From: Mastigocoleus testarum BC008
GTDB taxonomy: Bacteria > Cyanobacteriota > Cyanobacteriia > Cyanobacteriales > Nostocaceae
DNA: 64,000 bases
Reading direction: 5' to 3'
NCBI RefSeq assembly: GCF_001456025.1
Contig: NZ_LMTZ01000077.1
Location: forward strand, 102,057 to 166,056
The stretch's first letter is position 1. The number at the start of each line of letters is the position of its first letter. The notes under the pieces were generated by a model. That model was not told the origin of the DNA. It was given only the letters and a program-made list of their open reading frames with translations, and ran no database searches. A program made the translations under genes and the position numbers. Below are positions 55,079 to 64,000 of this stretch, in pieces.

Positions 55079-56542
55079 CTATTCCCCAAGTTGTTGCTGA
55101 ACTATTGAAACTAATTCCTGCGTCCAATGCTGAGTTATTTCCAGATCTTCGGCTTCCACCATTACCCTTATGACTGGTTCAGTCCCTGATGCGCGAACTA
55201 AAACTCTACCAGCATCTCCCATAGCATTTTCAGCATGAGAAATTGCTTCTTGCAGAGTTTGACATTCTTGCCACTTAGCACGTTTATCCCTATCTTTGAC
55301 ATATACATTTTGCAAAATTTGCGGATATGTCTCAAAGCTGTTATCTACTAAATCGGAAAGTGAAACTTTTGCTGAACGAACTAGAGCAGCCATATGTAAT
55401 GCAGTTAATAAACCATCTCCAGTGATACCGTAATGTCGACACAGAATATGACCGGATTGTTCGCCACCTAACATTCCACCAGTTCGTAACATTTCTGCTT
55501 GGACATGTTGATCGCCTACTGCGGTACGAATTAATTTACCACCTTGTTGATTCCAAGCCCTTTCAAAACCCAAGTTTGCCATCACGGTGGAAACTATTAG
55601 ATTATGAGGTAAATTTTTATTTTGCTGTAAGTTACATCCCCACAAGTAAAGGATATAATCGCCATTAACTGGACGTCCAAGATTATCAACAGCTAATACG
55701 CGATCTGCATCTCCGTCAAAGGCAAATCCAATATCTGCTTGGTTATCTAGAACAGCTTGCTGGAGAATTCCTAAGTTAGTAGAACCGCAGTTGACATTGA
55801 TTTTGTTACCATCGGGTTCACTGTGCAGACACACAACTTCTGCTCCCATCGATTCAAATATCGAAGGTGCTAAACCTACCGCTGCACCCCAAGCGACATC
55901 TAAAACAATCTTCATCCCTGCAAAGTTAACTATATCATGCAGAGGTGCTTTTAAGGCCCCTGTATAGTCTTTTACTAGTTCCGGACGCGGGTAATGACGT
56001 CCGCAAGCAGTTACAATAGTGCTAGAGATAGAATTTCCAGTACCACGGAGTCCAGCTTCAATTTCACCCTGCAAGTTTTTCGATAACTTTACTCCATCAT
56101 CACCAAAAATTTTAATTCCATTGTCTTCGGGCGGGTTATGACTTGCAGAGATCATCACACCACCAATAGCAGCAGTTACACTGGTGAGGTAAGCAACGCA
56201 AGGAGTTGGGCATAACCCTAAATACCAAACTTCTATTCCTGCAGCTGCTAGACCTGCACTCAAAGCCATTGCTAGCATATCTCCAGAATTTCGAGAATCC
56301 TGTCCGAGAATGACGGGACCTAGCTCCTGGGTATGGGTGCGTAATATAACACCTGTCCAAAAGCCGACTTGCAAAGCTAGGGGAGCACTTAATATTTCTC
56401 CCACTTTGCCACGGATACCATCTGTACCAAACAGAGGTGTTACTGGCAGTATCAACGAGTTAAACACTGAGTTATGAGAATTATCAGACTTAACAGCAGA
56501 GTTTCCACCAATATCTGAAGTTCGAGTTATAGATGAGACCAT
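55079..56542 (-). CDS. glmM: Phosphoglucosamine mutase
   Basis: GlmM converts glucosamine-6-phosphate to glucosamine-1-phosphate for UDP-GlcNAc, the precursor of peptidoglycan and surface polysaccharides. The 487-residue protein has the active-site phosphoserine loop [15 protein letters not shown] (about 130), the metal-binding DGDADR in [14 protein letters not shown], the sugar-binding GGEQSGHI and the phosphate-binding [16 protein letters not shown]. The N-terminus is about 30 residues longer than in E. coli. It lies upstream of the polysaccharide cluster but with a long spacer. Confidence 0.95.
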   Translation of the reverse strand: MVSSITRTSDIGGNSAVKSDNSHNSVFNSLILPVTPLFGTDGIRGKVGEILSAPLALQVGFWTGVILRTHTQELGPVILGQDSRNSGDMLAMALSAGLAAAGIEVWYLGLCPTPCVAYLTSVTAAIGGVMISASHNPPEDNGIKIFGDDGVKLSKNLQGEIEAGLRGTGNSISSTIVTACGRHYPRPELVKDYTGALKAPLHDIVNFAGMKIVLDVAWGAAVGLAPSIFESMGAEVVCLHSEPDGNKINVNCGSTNLGILQQAVLDNQADIGFAFDGDADRVLAVDNLGRPVNGDYILYLWGCNLQQNKNLPHNLIVSTVMANLGFERAWNQQGGKLIRTAVGDQHVQAEMLRTGGMLGGEQSGHILCRHYGITGDGLLTALHMAALVRSAKVSLSDLVDNSFETYPQILQNVYVKDRDKRAKWQECQTLQEAISHAENAMGDAGRVLVRASGTEPVIRVMVEAEDLEITQHWTQELVSIVQQQLGE

Positions 56543-57111
56543 AGGTTTTTACGCTCCACACAGTCAAACTGGAGAATATCACTTTAAAGCTCTTCCAACA
56601 ATTCCCCTGGATTACCTTTTGGTCAGGACTTTTTACAAACTTCATCAGAATTTATTACTAAAAATTATTTTTTATACAAATAAAATAATACAATAAAATT
56701 GTACGTATAAACACTAGTTTAATATAGCAGTTATTAATTTTTATTTTTTAAAGCACTCAGTATCAAAAATTTCTATGTATTCATGAGCGTTATGGGAATA
56801 TATTTCTTAGCGATAATCTATATAAAATGCACTTTTCAAATTGCATATTTTGCTAAAGGTTAATTTTCTTTTAGAACTGTTACTCAGATCGAAAAGTTAA
56901 AAATGTCTTCACTACCAATTATCTCATCAACTTTGCATAAGGATATTTTTTGGGAAAATTTTGAAATAACAATTATCTTCTTAAATATTTTTAACAAAAA
57001 TTCTCATCAAATAGCTCTAATGTAAAAAATTAGTAGGTTTTTTATTTTTTGGTAAATCAAGATTTAGGCAACTAATCAAACTATCAAATTTATAAAGTTG
57101 GGAAAATTAGG
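56543..57111. other. Spacer between divergent glmM and heme oxygenase
   Basis: The 569 very AT-rich bases contain no gene or RNA I can support. Both promoters should lie here. Confidence 0.4.
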
Positions 57112-57828
57112 ATGAGTAGCAATTTAGCAAGCAAACTACGTGTTGGCACTAAAAAAGCCCACACAATGGCAGAGAATGTTGGATTTGTCAAATGTTTTTT
57201 AAGGGGAGTAGTTGAGAAAAACTCTTATAAAAAACTAGTAGCTAATTTTTACTTCATCTACTCAGCGATGGAAGAGGAGATGGCAAAGCATAAAGATCAT
57301 CCAATTGTTGCAAAGATAGATTTTCCACAACTACATCGCAAGCATACTTTAGAAACCGACCTTAATTACTACTACGGTTCCAATTGGAGAGAGGAAATTA
57401 AACTATCTCCAGCGGGAGAAGCATATGTTCAGCGTATTCGGGAAATATCCGCAACAGAGCCAGAATTGTTAGTTGCTCATTCTTATACTCGCTACTTGGG
57501 CGATCTATCCGGTGGACAGATTCTGAAAAATATTGCTGTAACAGCAATGAATCTTTCTGATGGAGAAGGTACAGCTTTTTATGAATTCGAGCACATAACT
57601 GACGAAAAAGCTTTTAAGAAACAGTATCGTCAAACTTTAGATGAGTTACCTGTTGACGAAGCAACTGACGAGCGCATTGTTGATGAAGCAAATGCAGCTT
57701 TCGGGATGAACATGAAAATGTTTGAAGAGTTGGAAGGTAATTTAATCAAAGCTATCGGGGTCATGCTATTCAATAGTTTGACTCGAAGACGTTCTCGCGG
57801 TAGCACAGAATTAGCTACAGCAGACTAG
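57112..57828 (+). CDS. ho1: Heme oxygenase (biliverdin-forming)
   Basis: The enzyme opens heme to biliverdin IX-alpha, CO and iron, the first step to phycobilins. The 238-residue protein has the proximal heme-ligand histidine in KKAHTMAENVGFVKCFLRG, the distal-helix glycine-rich motif SYTRYLGDLSGGQIL, and length typical of cyanobacterial HO1. Iron-sulfur or anaerobic-type neighbours (hemN, acsF) are absent, so it is probably the constitutive form. A long inverted repeat follows the stop codon. Confidence 0.96.
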   Translation: MSSNLASKLRVGTKKAHTMAENVGFVKCFLRGVVEKNSYKKLVANFYFIYSAMEEEMAKHKDHPIVAKIDFPQLHRKHTLETDLNYYYGSNWREEIKLSPAGEAYVQRIREISATEPELLVAHSYTRYLGDLSGGQILKNIAVTAMNLSDGEGTAFYEFEHITDEKAFKKQYRQTLDELPVDEATDERIVDEANAAFGMNMKMFEELEGNLIKAIGVMLFNSLTRRRSRGSTELATAD

Positions 57829-57862
57829 GCTATCCAAACATAAATATGTGAAATAATAAATC

Positions 57863-57928
57863 TTAGGGACAGTAGCCTTGAGATTATCTGTAGTCTCATA
57901 TAGATAAACCCAAGGTTACTGTCCCTAA
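57863..57928. repeat. Long hairpin after heme oxygenase
   Basis: An 18-base-pair stem TTAGGGACAGTAGCCTTG with its complement (57863-57880 and 57911-57928, one G-U pair) encloses an inner TTATCT/AGATAA stem. No T-run follows, so it is either a terminator without T-tract or a small palindromic repeat. Confidence 0.7.
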
Positions 57929-58034
57929 CTTGTTGTAATCTCATGTTGCAATTTTATTACTGCAATCCTAGGCTATTGCAAATTTACTAGCAAGATAGAA
58001 TTGATACTCTTACATCAAATTTACACTTATTTTT

Positions 58035-58496
58035 ATGCCTGTAACTCAAATCTTTAACATCGCCAATGTTTTTGTTTTACCATTTTGGGTATTAATGATT
58101 TTCTTGCCAAAGTGGGAAATTACACAAAAGGTGATGAAATCTTATATTGCTTTTATACCTTTGGCATTAGCTTATCTATATCTGTTTATTATTAGTATTA
58201 CACCAGAAAATGCCCAAGCTTTATCCAACCCTCAATTAGTAGATATTGCAAAGTTTTTTGCTGAAGAGAAAGCTGCTGCTACTGGTTGGATTCACTTTTT
58301 AGTCATGGATTTATTTGTCGGACGTTATATTTATTTAGAAGGTCGGAGAACTGGAGTTTGGACTGCTCATTCTTTAGCTTTTTGTTTATTTGCAGGTCCT
58401 TTAGGTTTACTTTCTCATATTTTGACTTATTGGACTACACAAAAATTCTTTTCTTCCAGCGACAATAAAGACATAGTAGAAGATGCAATAGTTTAA
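58035..58496 (+). CDS. ABA4-like membrane protein (DUF4281)
   Basis: The 153-residue protein has four membrane helices (about 5-22, 34-56, 85-105 and 112-135) and the family motif GWIHFLVMDLFVGRYIYLEG followed by FAGPLGLLSHIL. Plant ABA4 is needed for neoxanthin synthesis, and the cyanobacterial role is not established. It could relate to carotenoid metabolism. It lies 206 bases after heme oxygenase on the same strand and is convergent with the YqhA gene. Confidence 0.87.
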   Translation: MPVTQIFNIANVFVLPFWVLMIFLPKWEITQKVMKSYIAFIPLALAYLYLFIISITPENAQALSNPQLVDIAKFFAEEKAAATGWIHFLVMDLFVGRYIYLEGRRTGVWTAHSLAFCLFAGPLGLLSHILTYWTTQKFFSSSDNKDIVEDAIV

Positions 58497-58644
58497 TCAT
58501 TTCTCCAAATTTATTGTCGTAGACGCACGTAAAACCGATCTAAAAAGGGAACACAGGAACACAGATAAAATTAAAGTTGGGCTTATTTAGCGCCCACGAC
58601 ATTTTTGGAATACTAACCGCATTAACTGGATGAGTACTAAAGCT

Positions 58645-59217
58645 TTAATTTGCTTCTATATTAGTGCTCTCAATTTGATGATGGTCAAGTTTGTGATTGT
58701 CAATTTTATGATTATTTGGTTTTACTTTTTTTTCAGTTTTCTGTTTTTCACTCAAGAAATAGGTTAAAGCAGTAATAACTAAAGCCACACTTATTCCGAA
58801 AGGTAATATTTCCGTTCCAGTTTCCCACTTAACCGCTTGTCCTAGGAATACGACACCTAAAATAACAACTACTACACTAGCAAGCTTGTCTTTTAGGTCT
58901 TCAATATTATTAATAGCTAACCAACTAGGAACCTTAATACGATTATCAATAAAAAGCTCATAGAGCCCAACTCCGGTGATATATAACACCGTTGCAAGGA
59001 GAAACAAATCGATGATTTCAATAAATGATAAAATCAAGAACTTTGCTTCTTTACTAGATACTTCATTTGCAGTTATCGCATGACCAATAGTAGCAAAAGT
59101 TTCCCTTGCACCGTATATTAAGAGTGTGATTGCTGCCAATAAAGAACAAACTACAGCGAGCATAATCGATATACGACTACCAACTAAAACTCGCCCAACC
59201 ATGGTTCTGAACAACAT
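58645..59217 (-). CDS. YqhA family membrane protein (UPF0114)
   Basis: The 190-residue protein has the YqhA layout: helix 1 at about 17-37 (SIMLAVVCSLLAAITLLIYG), helices near 63-88 (LSFIEIIDLFLLATVLYITGVGLYELFID) with the conserved GLYELFI, and further helices near 110-130 and 133-155. The C-terminal ~35 residues are polar with His/Lys-rich repeats (KPNNHKIDNHKLDHHQIE), unusual for the family and possibly metal-binding. Function of YqhA is unknown. Confidence 0.86.
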   Translation of the reverse strand: MLFRTMVGRVLVGSRISIMLAVVCSLLAAITLLIYGARETFATIGHAITANEVSSKEAKFLILSFIEIIDLFLLATVLYITGVGLYELFIDNRIKVPSWLAINNIEDLKDKLASVVVVILGVVFLGQAVKWETGTEILPFGISVALVITALTYFLSEKQKTEKKVKPNNHKIDNHKLDHHQIESTNIEAN

Positions 59218-60076
59218 ATATTTATTTCTCCTGTAGATAACCCTTGGAATACGGGAGCATCATAATTTACAACTATTTATTTACAATTAAAAAACGTGCT
59301 TCATCTTAATCGGTTGATTGGGACAAACTGGTGACAAATCTGATATATGAATAAAACTTTGTAAATTTTGACATCCTCTAGAAGACTGAGCTTTCTCTAT
59401 AAGAGGGTGGATATTTCACTGATGATAAAACATTATTGTTGAAAACCCTTGCTTTAATATAATTTCTATTGTTAGGAAAGCTTAATTTAAGTGCTGGTAT
59501 CAATTACACACCAGGCTTTGAAGATGTTGCGTAAGATAATTGTGATTTTACTAAGAAATCAATCACAATATTTTGCTTGACTTACTTGTATATTTTTCTA
59601 AACCACCACATTTTTTTGTGGCTTCTTAATAACCAATTATTCTCTGTTAAATTTAATAATTATATTTACGTATTCAGCTGATATATTATTTTTTAATGTT
59701 TTTAAATAAAATAATTAGTGTTTAGTGAACTTTTACTGTACCAATCAATGAAATATTAGATATTCGCTTGGGTGTCTGTATCTGAAAATTTAGATTTTAG
59801 TTGTCTTTATGTTTTATTTTGTTTTGTGAGAATTTTAATAAATTTATGAGTAGATGTAGATTCTAATTTTCATAGTTTTGTAATACCGAATAGATTGATT
59901 CCCATTATATTTATAGCTGCGATCAAAGTGCCAAATTTAGTCAGTAGCACTTTGATCGCAACTAAATGTGTTGATTGATTGTATGCTTATTTATTAATCA
60001 ATCAGATGGATATACTACATCACTTTGATATATCTGTCTCCTTATCTTTATTATCTCTAAAGGATAATAAGAATAA
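59218..60076. other. Long spacer with inverted repeats
   Basis: The 859 AT-rich bases contain a perfect 13-base inverted repeat GCGATCAAAGTGC/GCACTTTGATCGC (59919-59931 and 59947-59959, 15-base loop). At about 59370-59415 is an ATCCTCT...AGAGGGTGGAT hairpin that resembles the end hairpins of the TnpB element and may be a remnant. No coding frame was seen. Confidence 0.45.
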
Positions 60077-60379
60077 TTACATTTCCTGCTGAAACTTTTC
60101 TAGAATTTCCATAAGTTCTACCAAGCATTGGGATGGTAGAAAATCAAGTAAGGCAATTTCTTTTTTTCCAGCACCGATTTTAACAGAAATATTTCCGAGA
60201 ACTTCTTTAACCCGATTCTCACTTAGTGAATTATCGGTAATTAAAGAATACATTTGTTCGGCAACAATCGTATGTAGTTTGGCATTCGCAAGATAAAGAT
60301 GCCATTTTGCGACATCTATATAAACATTTTCGCCAATTTCTGCTGCTAAAGCTTCCAGTAGTTCCGTTGTATTAGCCAT
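60077..60379 (-). CDS. DUF3181 family protein
   Basis: The 100-residue soluble, acidic helical protein starts ANTTELLEALAAEIGENVYIDVAKWHLYLANAKLH and contains VKIGAGKKEIALLDFLPSQC. It agrees with the cyanobacteria-restricted DUF3181 family. Function is unknown. It lies downstream of the 2TM-domain gene on the same strand with 134 bases between. Confidence 0.82.
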   Translation of the reverse strand: MANTTELLEALAAEIGENVYIDVAKWHLYLANAKLHTIVAEQMYSLITDNSLSENRVKEVLGNISVKIGAGKKEIALLDFLPSQCLVELMEILEKFQQEM

Positions 60380-60513
60380 TAGAATAACCCCAAATAATAA
60401 GGAATAAATTTATGCTGGTTGATTATGACTTAACTACTCAGCCAACTTTGCTATCCCAAGTAACAATCATCTGAATATGATGATGCTAATAAATTTCCTC
60501 ATCTGGGGGTAAT

Positions 60514-60762
60514 CTAGGTAGCGTCTGTTGAGTAGTCAGCGATCGCCGAAATGTAAATGAAATGAACTAACAAAATAGCAGCCCAAGCAAGTGTTAACCA
60601 AGGTAACCATTCCCAGTTTGCTTTTTGCAAATTATGAAAAAACCACAAACCAGAATTAGTAACGGCGAATATTGCCACATGAACAGCAAAATTCATCCGG
60701 TCATCTAGTTTGCGGTAATCTGGATCTTTACGGTCGGGTTTGCGAGGCCAACGAGGAGGCAT
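60514..60762 (-). CDS. 2TM domain-containing small membrane protein
   Basis: The 82-residue protein has a basic, proline-rich N-terminus (PPRWPRKPDRKDPDYRKLDDRM) followed by two membrane helices (about 25-45, VHVAIFAVTNSGLWFFHNL, and 53-73, WLTLAWAAILLVHFIYI). This is the pattern of the 2TM domain family, found alone or fused to signalling domains. Function is unknown. Confidence 0.82.
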   Translation of the reverse strand: MPPRWPRKPDRKDPDYRKLDDRMNFAVHVAIFAVTNSGLWFFHNLQKANWEWLPWLTLAWAAILLVHFIYISAIADYSTDAT

Positions 60763-60886
60763 AAATTTTTACTGTAGACTTGCACTAACTAAGCTATATG
60801 CCTTATTTTAATTTTTTTTGTGGAATTGTCGTTATCCTCGATGCAAATTTATGGTCAACAGCAACTTCCGCCACAAGCAAACTCAA

Positions 60887-61471
60887 CTATTTCAAATCGG
60901 CAGGTAAAAGTACTCTATCGATGACATGAATGATGCCATTACTACCTTTTATATCTGCCTTGATGACTTTAGATTTATTTACTTTAATCCCATTATCTTT
61001 GACTTGAACCTTGACAGAGCTACCTTCCACGGTGTCTACATCACCAGATTTCAAGTCACCGGACTCAACAGCACCGGAAACAACATGATAAGTGAGAATT
61101 TTTTGCAGGGTTTCTTTATTTTCTGGTTTGAGTAATTTATCTAGAGTCCCCTTTGGTAAAGCAGCAAAAGCCTCATTTGTAGGTGCAAAAAGAGTAAAAG
61201 GACCATCGCCGGATAGTGTTTTTACCAAATCTGCAGCTTTTACTGCTGTTACCAAAGTTTGAAAATTGGAGTCTGAGGCAGCAATGTCAACAATAGTGCT
61301 ATTTCCATGATTTGTTTGGGATACTACAGTACCTAAAGTTTTAGTACTTGAAGTTTTGGGAGTGGCGAAAGACTCTGCATAATTTGGAATATTTACCACG
61401 ACACTAAGGCTCGCGAAAGTTGCAACAGCAAATGCTTTACCCAACAGATGCACAAATGTTTGATTTCTCAT
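60887..61471 (-). CDS. Secreted fasciclin (FAS1) domain protein
   Basis: The 194-residue protein has a signal peptide (about 1-32) and one FAS1 domain (about 55-190) with the H1 motif [23 protein letters not shown] and the C-terminal H2 motif [15 protein letters not shown], plus the central [11 protein letters not shown]1 proteins are extracellular or periplasmic and mediate adhesion in some organisms. Cyanobacterial single-domain members are often abundant exoproteins. Role here is unknown. Confidence 0.92.
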   Translation of the reverse strand: MRNQTFVHLLGKAFAVATFASLSVVVNIPNYAESFATPKTSSTKTLGTVVSQTNHGNSTIVDIAASDSNFQTLVTAVKAADLVKTLSGDGPFTLFAPTNEAFAALPKGTLDKLLKPENKETLQKILTYHVVSGAVESGDLKSGDVDTVEGSSVKVQVKDNGIKVNKSKVIKADIKGSNGIIHVIDRVLLPADLK

Positions 61472-61849
61472 TGATGTTTATCCTCTAGGAAAAAATAAGA
61501 TATCCTGTCTGCAAACTCAAGTTACTGAAATAAATTTGCCCTTGCTGCTTTTTCAAGCCATCAACTGTAATTTTCAAATCGTTACTTGTTGCAGCTTTAG
61601 CATTGAAAACTAGCACCAAATTCCCCAAAATCGCCAAGGATGCAATTAAAAATCGGAACTATTGCCACATTAATTTTTCCAGGGAGTGGACAATGATTTT
61701 TGATAAAAAATAGCTTAGGTTTATACTCCGGAATTTACGGAATTACTTACCTAAAAATAGGTAGGCAATATTTAAAATGTACATATTTTCTTAACAATTT
61801 GCAACCTAAACTATTTCAGATAATCTTATGCAATCTATCGAAAAATGAA
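61472..61849. other. Spacer between the TetR and fasciclin genes
   Basis: The 378 bases lie upstream of the fasciclin gene and downstream of the TetR gene, both on the minus strand. No gene or RNA was seen. Confidence 0.4.
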
Positions 61850-62428
61850 TTATTGAATTAAAGCCCCATAAAGTACTAGGCTTATCAACTCAGCAATCAT
61901 TTCGTCTTTGGTTTTGTTACCGTATTTTTGGACAGTCGGTAAGGGTTCAACACCACACAAAAAAATACCCGCAATAAAACCTGGGTCTCCTCTTAACTGC
62001 GGTTGGTATTGTGCAAATAATTTTTCTACAGGTGCGTGAACGCAACGACCAATTGCTTGCTCAATTTCAATTGCTTTTTGAGCATTAATCTCTGTTAGGT
62101 CGGTATGAATAATACGGTTAGCATTCAGGGGGGGTTGCTCCCAAAGCCATGCTGCTAGCTCAGCTAAACAACCTTCTAGACTTTTGGATTCGGTTGCAAT
62201 AATTTGCTCCAAAGTTACTCTTCGCCGCTCTAAATGACGCAGCATAACTTCAACAAATAAATCTTCTTTTCCCCCAGGAAAATGGTAGTAGAGGGAAGCT
62301 TGTTTAATGCCAAGTTTCTTAGCTATATCTTTTAGGGTCACAGCCCCATAGCCTTGAGAGGCAAATAAATGCTCGGCTGCATCAAGAACTGCTGTGCGTG
62401 AGGAACTTATATTCGATTTTTGACTCAT
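61850..62428 (-). CDS. TetR/AcrR family transcriptional regulator
   Basis: The 192-residue repressor-like protein has the N-terminal TetR helix-turn-helix: RTAVLDAAEHLFASQGYGAVTLKDIAKKLGIKQASLYYHFPGGKEDLF (in segments, residues 11-58). The remaining helical domain binds an unknown ligand. It is followed by the fasciclin gene, and target genes are not evident. A GTCAA/TTGAC palindromic stretch lies upstream near 62504-62520. Confidence 0.92.
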   Translation of the reverse strand: MSQKSNISSSRTAVLDAAEHLFASQGYGAVTLKDIAKKLGIKQASLYYHFPGGKEDLFVEVMLRHLERRRVTLEQIIATESKSLEGCLAELAAWLWEQPPLNANRIIHTDLTEINAQKAIEIEQAIGRCVHAPVEKLFAQYQPQLRGDPGFIAGIFLCGVEPLPTVQKYGNKTKDEMIAELISLVLYGALIQ

Positions 62429-62624
62429 TCTGATGAACTTAATTTAGGTGAATAATTTTTGTCAAGAACTGCTTTGGGGTGGTTTTGCCAAATTTTATTT
62501 TTTTGTCAAATTTAATTGACAGCAGATTATGCAAGTCCTCAGATACACAAATTATTAAGCCTTGGGGAGTCAAAAATCTTGAATAAACCTTTATGATTTT
62601 CCTTTTAAGGATGTGATTCTTAAT

Positions 62625-63137
62625 TCATTCATCACATTTGCGCAAATAATCACCCGATTTTCCCCCAGTCTTGCTTACCAAATGAATAGATCCAATTTGA
62701 ATTGACTTTTCTAAAGCCTTTGCCATGTCGTAGAGAGTAAGAGCAGCAACAGAAACAGCAGTTAAAGCTTCCATTTCGACTCCTGTTTCAGCCTTAGTTT
62801 TGACTGTGGCTTGAATTTCGTAACCAGGTAGTTGTGGTTGGGGATTAATTTTAACTTCAACCTTTTGTAGCGGTAAAGGATGACATAAAGGAATAAGGTT
62901 GGCAGTTTGTTTTGCAGCCATAATCCCTGCAAGTCTCGCAGTACCTAAAACATCTCCCTTAGGAGCATTTCCAGCCTGAATTGCACCAAAAGTTTCTATG
63001 TGCATCTTGACTTTACCTACTGCTGTTGCTTGGCGAACTGTGGGGATTTTACTGGAGACATCCACCATTTGAGATTGTCCCAAATGATCTAGATGACTTA
63101 AAGCTGGAGAATTATCGAAAATTTTTTCTTGCGTCAT
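62625..63137 (-). CDS. moaC: Cyclic pyranopterin monophosphate synthase MoaC
   Basis: MoaC acts with MoaA to make cyclic pyranopterin monophosphate in molybdenum cofactor synthesis. The 170-residue protein has [18 protein letters not shown] at the start, the KMHIETF strand, [15 protein letters not shown] and the catalytic [26 protein letters not shown] with the aspartate-lysine pair, ending KSGDYLRK. The neighbouring moa genes are not adjacent, which is common in cyanobacteria. Its start is 39 bases from the divergent tRNA gene. Confidence 0.95.
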   Translation of the reverse strand: MTQEKIFDNSPALSHLDHLGQSQMVDVSSKIPTVRQATAVGKVKMHIETFGAIQAGNAPKGDVLGTARLAGIMAAKQTANLIPLCHPLPLQKVEVKINPQPQLPGYEIQATVKTKAETGVEMEALTAVSVAALTLYDMAKALEKSIQIGSIHLVSKTGGKSGDYLRKCDE

Positions 63138-63175
63138 GGCGTGTAGATGTGATACTCTTATATCCGGTAAGGCAA

Positions 63176-63249
63176 GGACGTGTAGCTCAGTGGACTAGAG
63201 CACGTGGCTACGGACCACGGTGTCGGGGGTTCGAATCCCTCCTCGTCCG
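63176..63249 (+). tRNA. trnR: tRNA-Arg (anticodon ACG)
   Basis: A complete cloverleaf can be drawn: acceptor GGACGTG/CTCGTCC (one U-U mismatch at position 6), D arm GCTC/GAGC, anticodon stem CGTGG/CCACG with loop CTACGGA (anticodon ACG), a five-base variable loop, and T arm GGGGG-TTCGAAT-CCCTC. The discriminator is G. CCA is not encoded, as is common in cyanobacteria. Confidence 0.93.
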
Positions 63250-63508
63250 TTTATAAGATGTAGCACATGCATAGAGGTAATACTTCTTCATTAAGATATA
63301 TTTCCTCAAGGAATGATTTGGCTTTTATATAAGTATTTATTCCTAAGTGCGATGTTATTGAGATTATAGAGACTTGCAGTATTCGTATTGCTGATACAAG
63401 TCTCAAAAATTATCCTAGGTACTTTAATTGGTATCCGCTCAGTAAGTCGGGGTAAGAAGAAAAAAGAAGAAGGAACAAAAGTAGAGCATGTGTCGTAGAA
63501 TATGACCC

Positions 63509-63961
63509 ATGACGCAAAAACCATCATCAGAGAAATTAGTATCGGCATTACTGCAATCCATTGACCCAGGACAGATTGCAGACTCCCAGGTGCGTCAAAC
63601 AGTAGAAGTACTGCTCAACCTCATAGAGCAACTAAATTCAAAGATCAAAGAATTAGAAGAAGAAAATCAAAAATTACGGGATGAAAATAACCGTCTCAAA
63701 GGAGAACAAGGTAAACCAGAGATCAAAGCAAATGTAAAGAAGGGGTTTAAAAAAGACCACTCATCAGAGAAAGAGCGAACAATCCCGAAAGAACACAGTA
63801 AAAAAAGTAAAAATGAGACAATAAAAATAGACCGAGAGGAAATAGTTGTTTATCCCAAAGAAAAGTTACCACTGGATGCAGAGTTTAAGGGCTATGAGAA
63901 AGTAATAGTTCAAGACATTAGACCTGTCCGGAATATTAACTTGGTGCCAAAAAAATGGTAG
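63509..63961 (+). pseudogene. IS66-like transposase N-terminal fragment, frame broken
   Basis: The 150-residue frame has an N-terminal helical region, a coiled coil at about 35-66 (LIEQLNSKIKELEEENQKLRDENNRLKGE, in pieces), a basic stretch, and the start of the IS66-type zinc-binding/linker region (EIVVYPKEKLPLDAEFKGYEKVIVQDIRPV). It ends early at a TAG after a run of seven A residues (63949-63955). Skipping one base gives EFSPSTKMKNP, resembling the next conserved segment, so a frameshift seems likely. The element runs out of the window. Confidence 0.6.
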
Positions 63962-64000
63962 AACGGAGTTTTCACCGTCTACCAAAATGAAAAATCCACT

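Overview
The window reads as chromosomal DNA of a filamentous, probably heterocyst-forming cyanobacterium (order Nostocales; the genus cannot be fixed from sequence alone). The evidence is photosynthesis and cyanobacterial genes (psbY, cp12, heme oxygenase, a Tic21/PIC1-like DUF3611 protein, an ABA4-like protein, several cyanobacteria-restricted DUFs), frequent HIP1-type GCGATCGC octamers, low GC with very AT-rich spacers, short tandem repeats of the STRR type in spacers, and genes resembling the hormogonium polysaccharide set. It is mostly core housekeeping sequence with long intergenic spacers and few operons.

Layout. 0-9.5 kb: dgt, two secreted paralogues (one with SLH domains), a GAF-type histidine kinase, DUF3155, a probable cytochrome b6 heme-attachment factor (CCB type) beside a PadR regulator, a strong candidate structured RNA (about 7997-8173), and DUF3611. 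9.8-11.6 kb: an IS200/IS605-type element carrying a TnpB without the usual zinc finger or RuvC-II glutamate, a divergent small ribbon-helix-helix-like gene, and similar hairpins at both ends. 11.7-20 kb: serS, rseP-type site-2 protease, nth, rpsN, aat, a PLP dehydratase, cobD and an HU gene. 20.7-26.2 kb: the type IV pilus alignment complex and secretin (pilM-pilN-pilO-pilQ, with no pilP). 27-41.5 kb: a TIMP-like secreted protein, folC, psbY, gamma-carbonic anhydrase-like protein, a VOC protein, an M16 peptidase, map, an amidase, a CDF transporter and guaA, whose upstream region holds a cluster of ATGGTAT motifs.

42-48.6 kb: DUF7734-like and DUF3177 proteins, cp12, a FIST protein overlapping tail-to-tail with a metallophosphoesterase, trmB and a single-domain response regulator. 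49-56.5 kb: a minus-strand polysaccharide cluster (HpsL-like polymerase/ligase, GT2, two GT4 enzymes) with glmM upstream. 57-63.2 kb: heme oxygenase, ABA4-like, YqhA, DUF3181, 2TM, fasciclin and TetR proteins, moaC and tRNA-Arg(ACG). The right edge holds the broken start of an IS66-like transposase gene.

Functional links: the pilus genes and the Hps-like cluster together point to gliding (hormogonium-type) motility, in which type IV pili and a secreted polysaccharide act together. cp12, psbY, the CCB-like factor and heme oxygenase serve photosynthesis and its pigments. I did not find a clearly new multigene system. The best candidates for novelty are the structured RNA near 8.0 kb, the TnpB element with its small partner gene, the inverted-repeat-bounded hairpin block between serS and rseP, and the motif cluster upstream of guaA.
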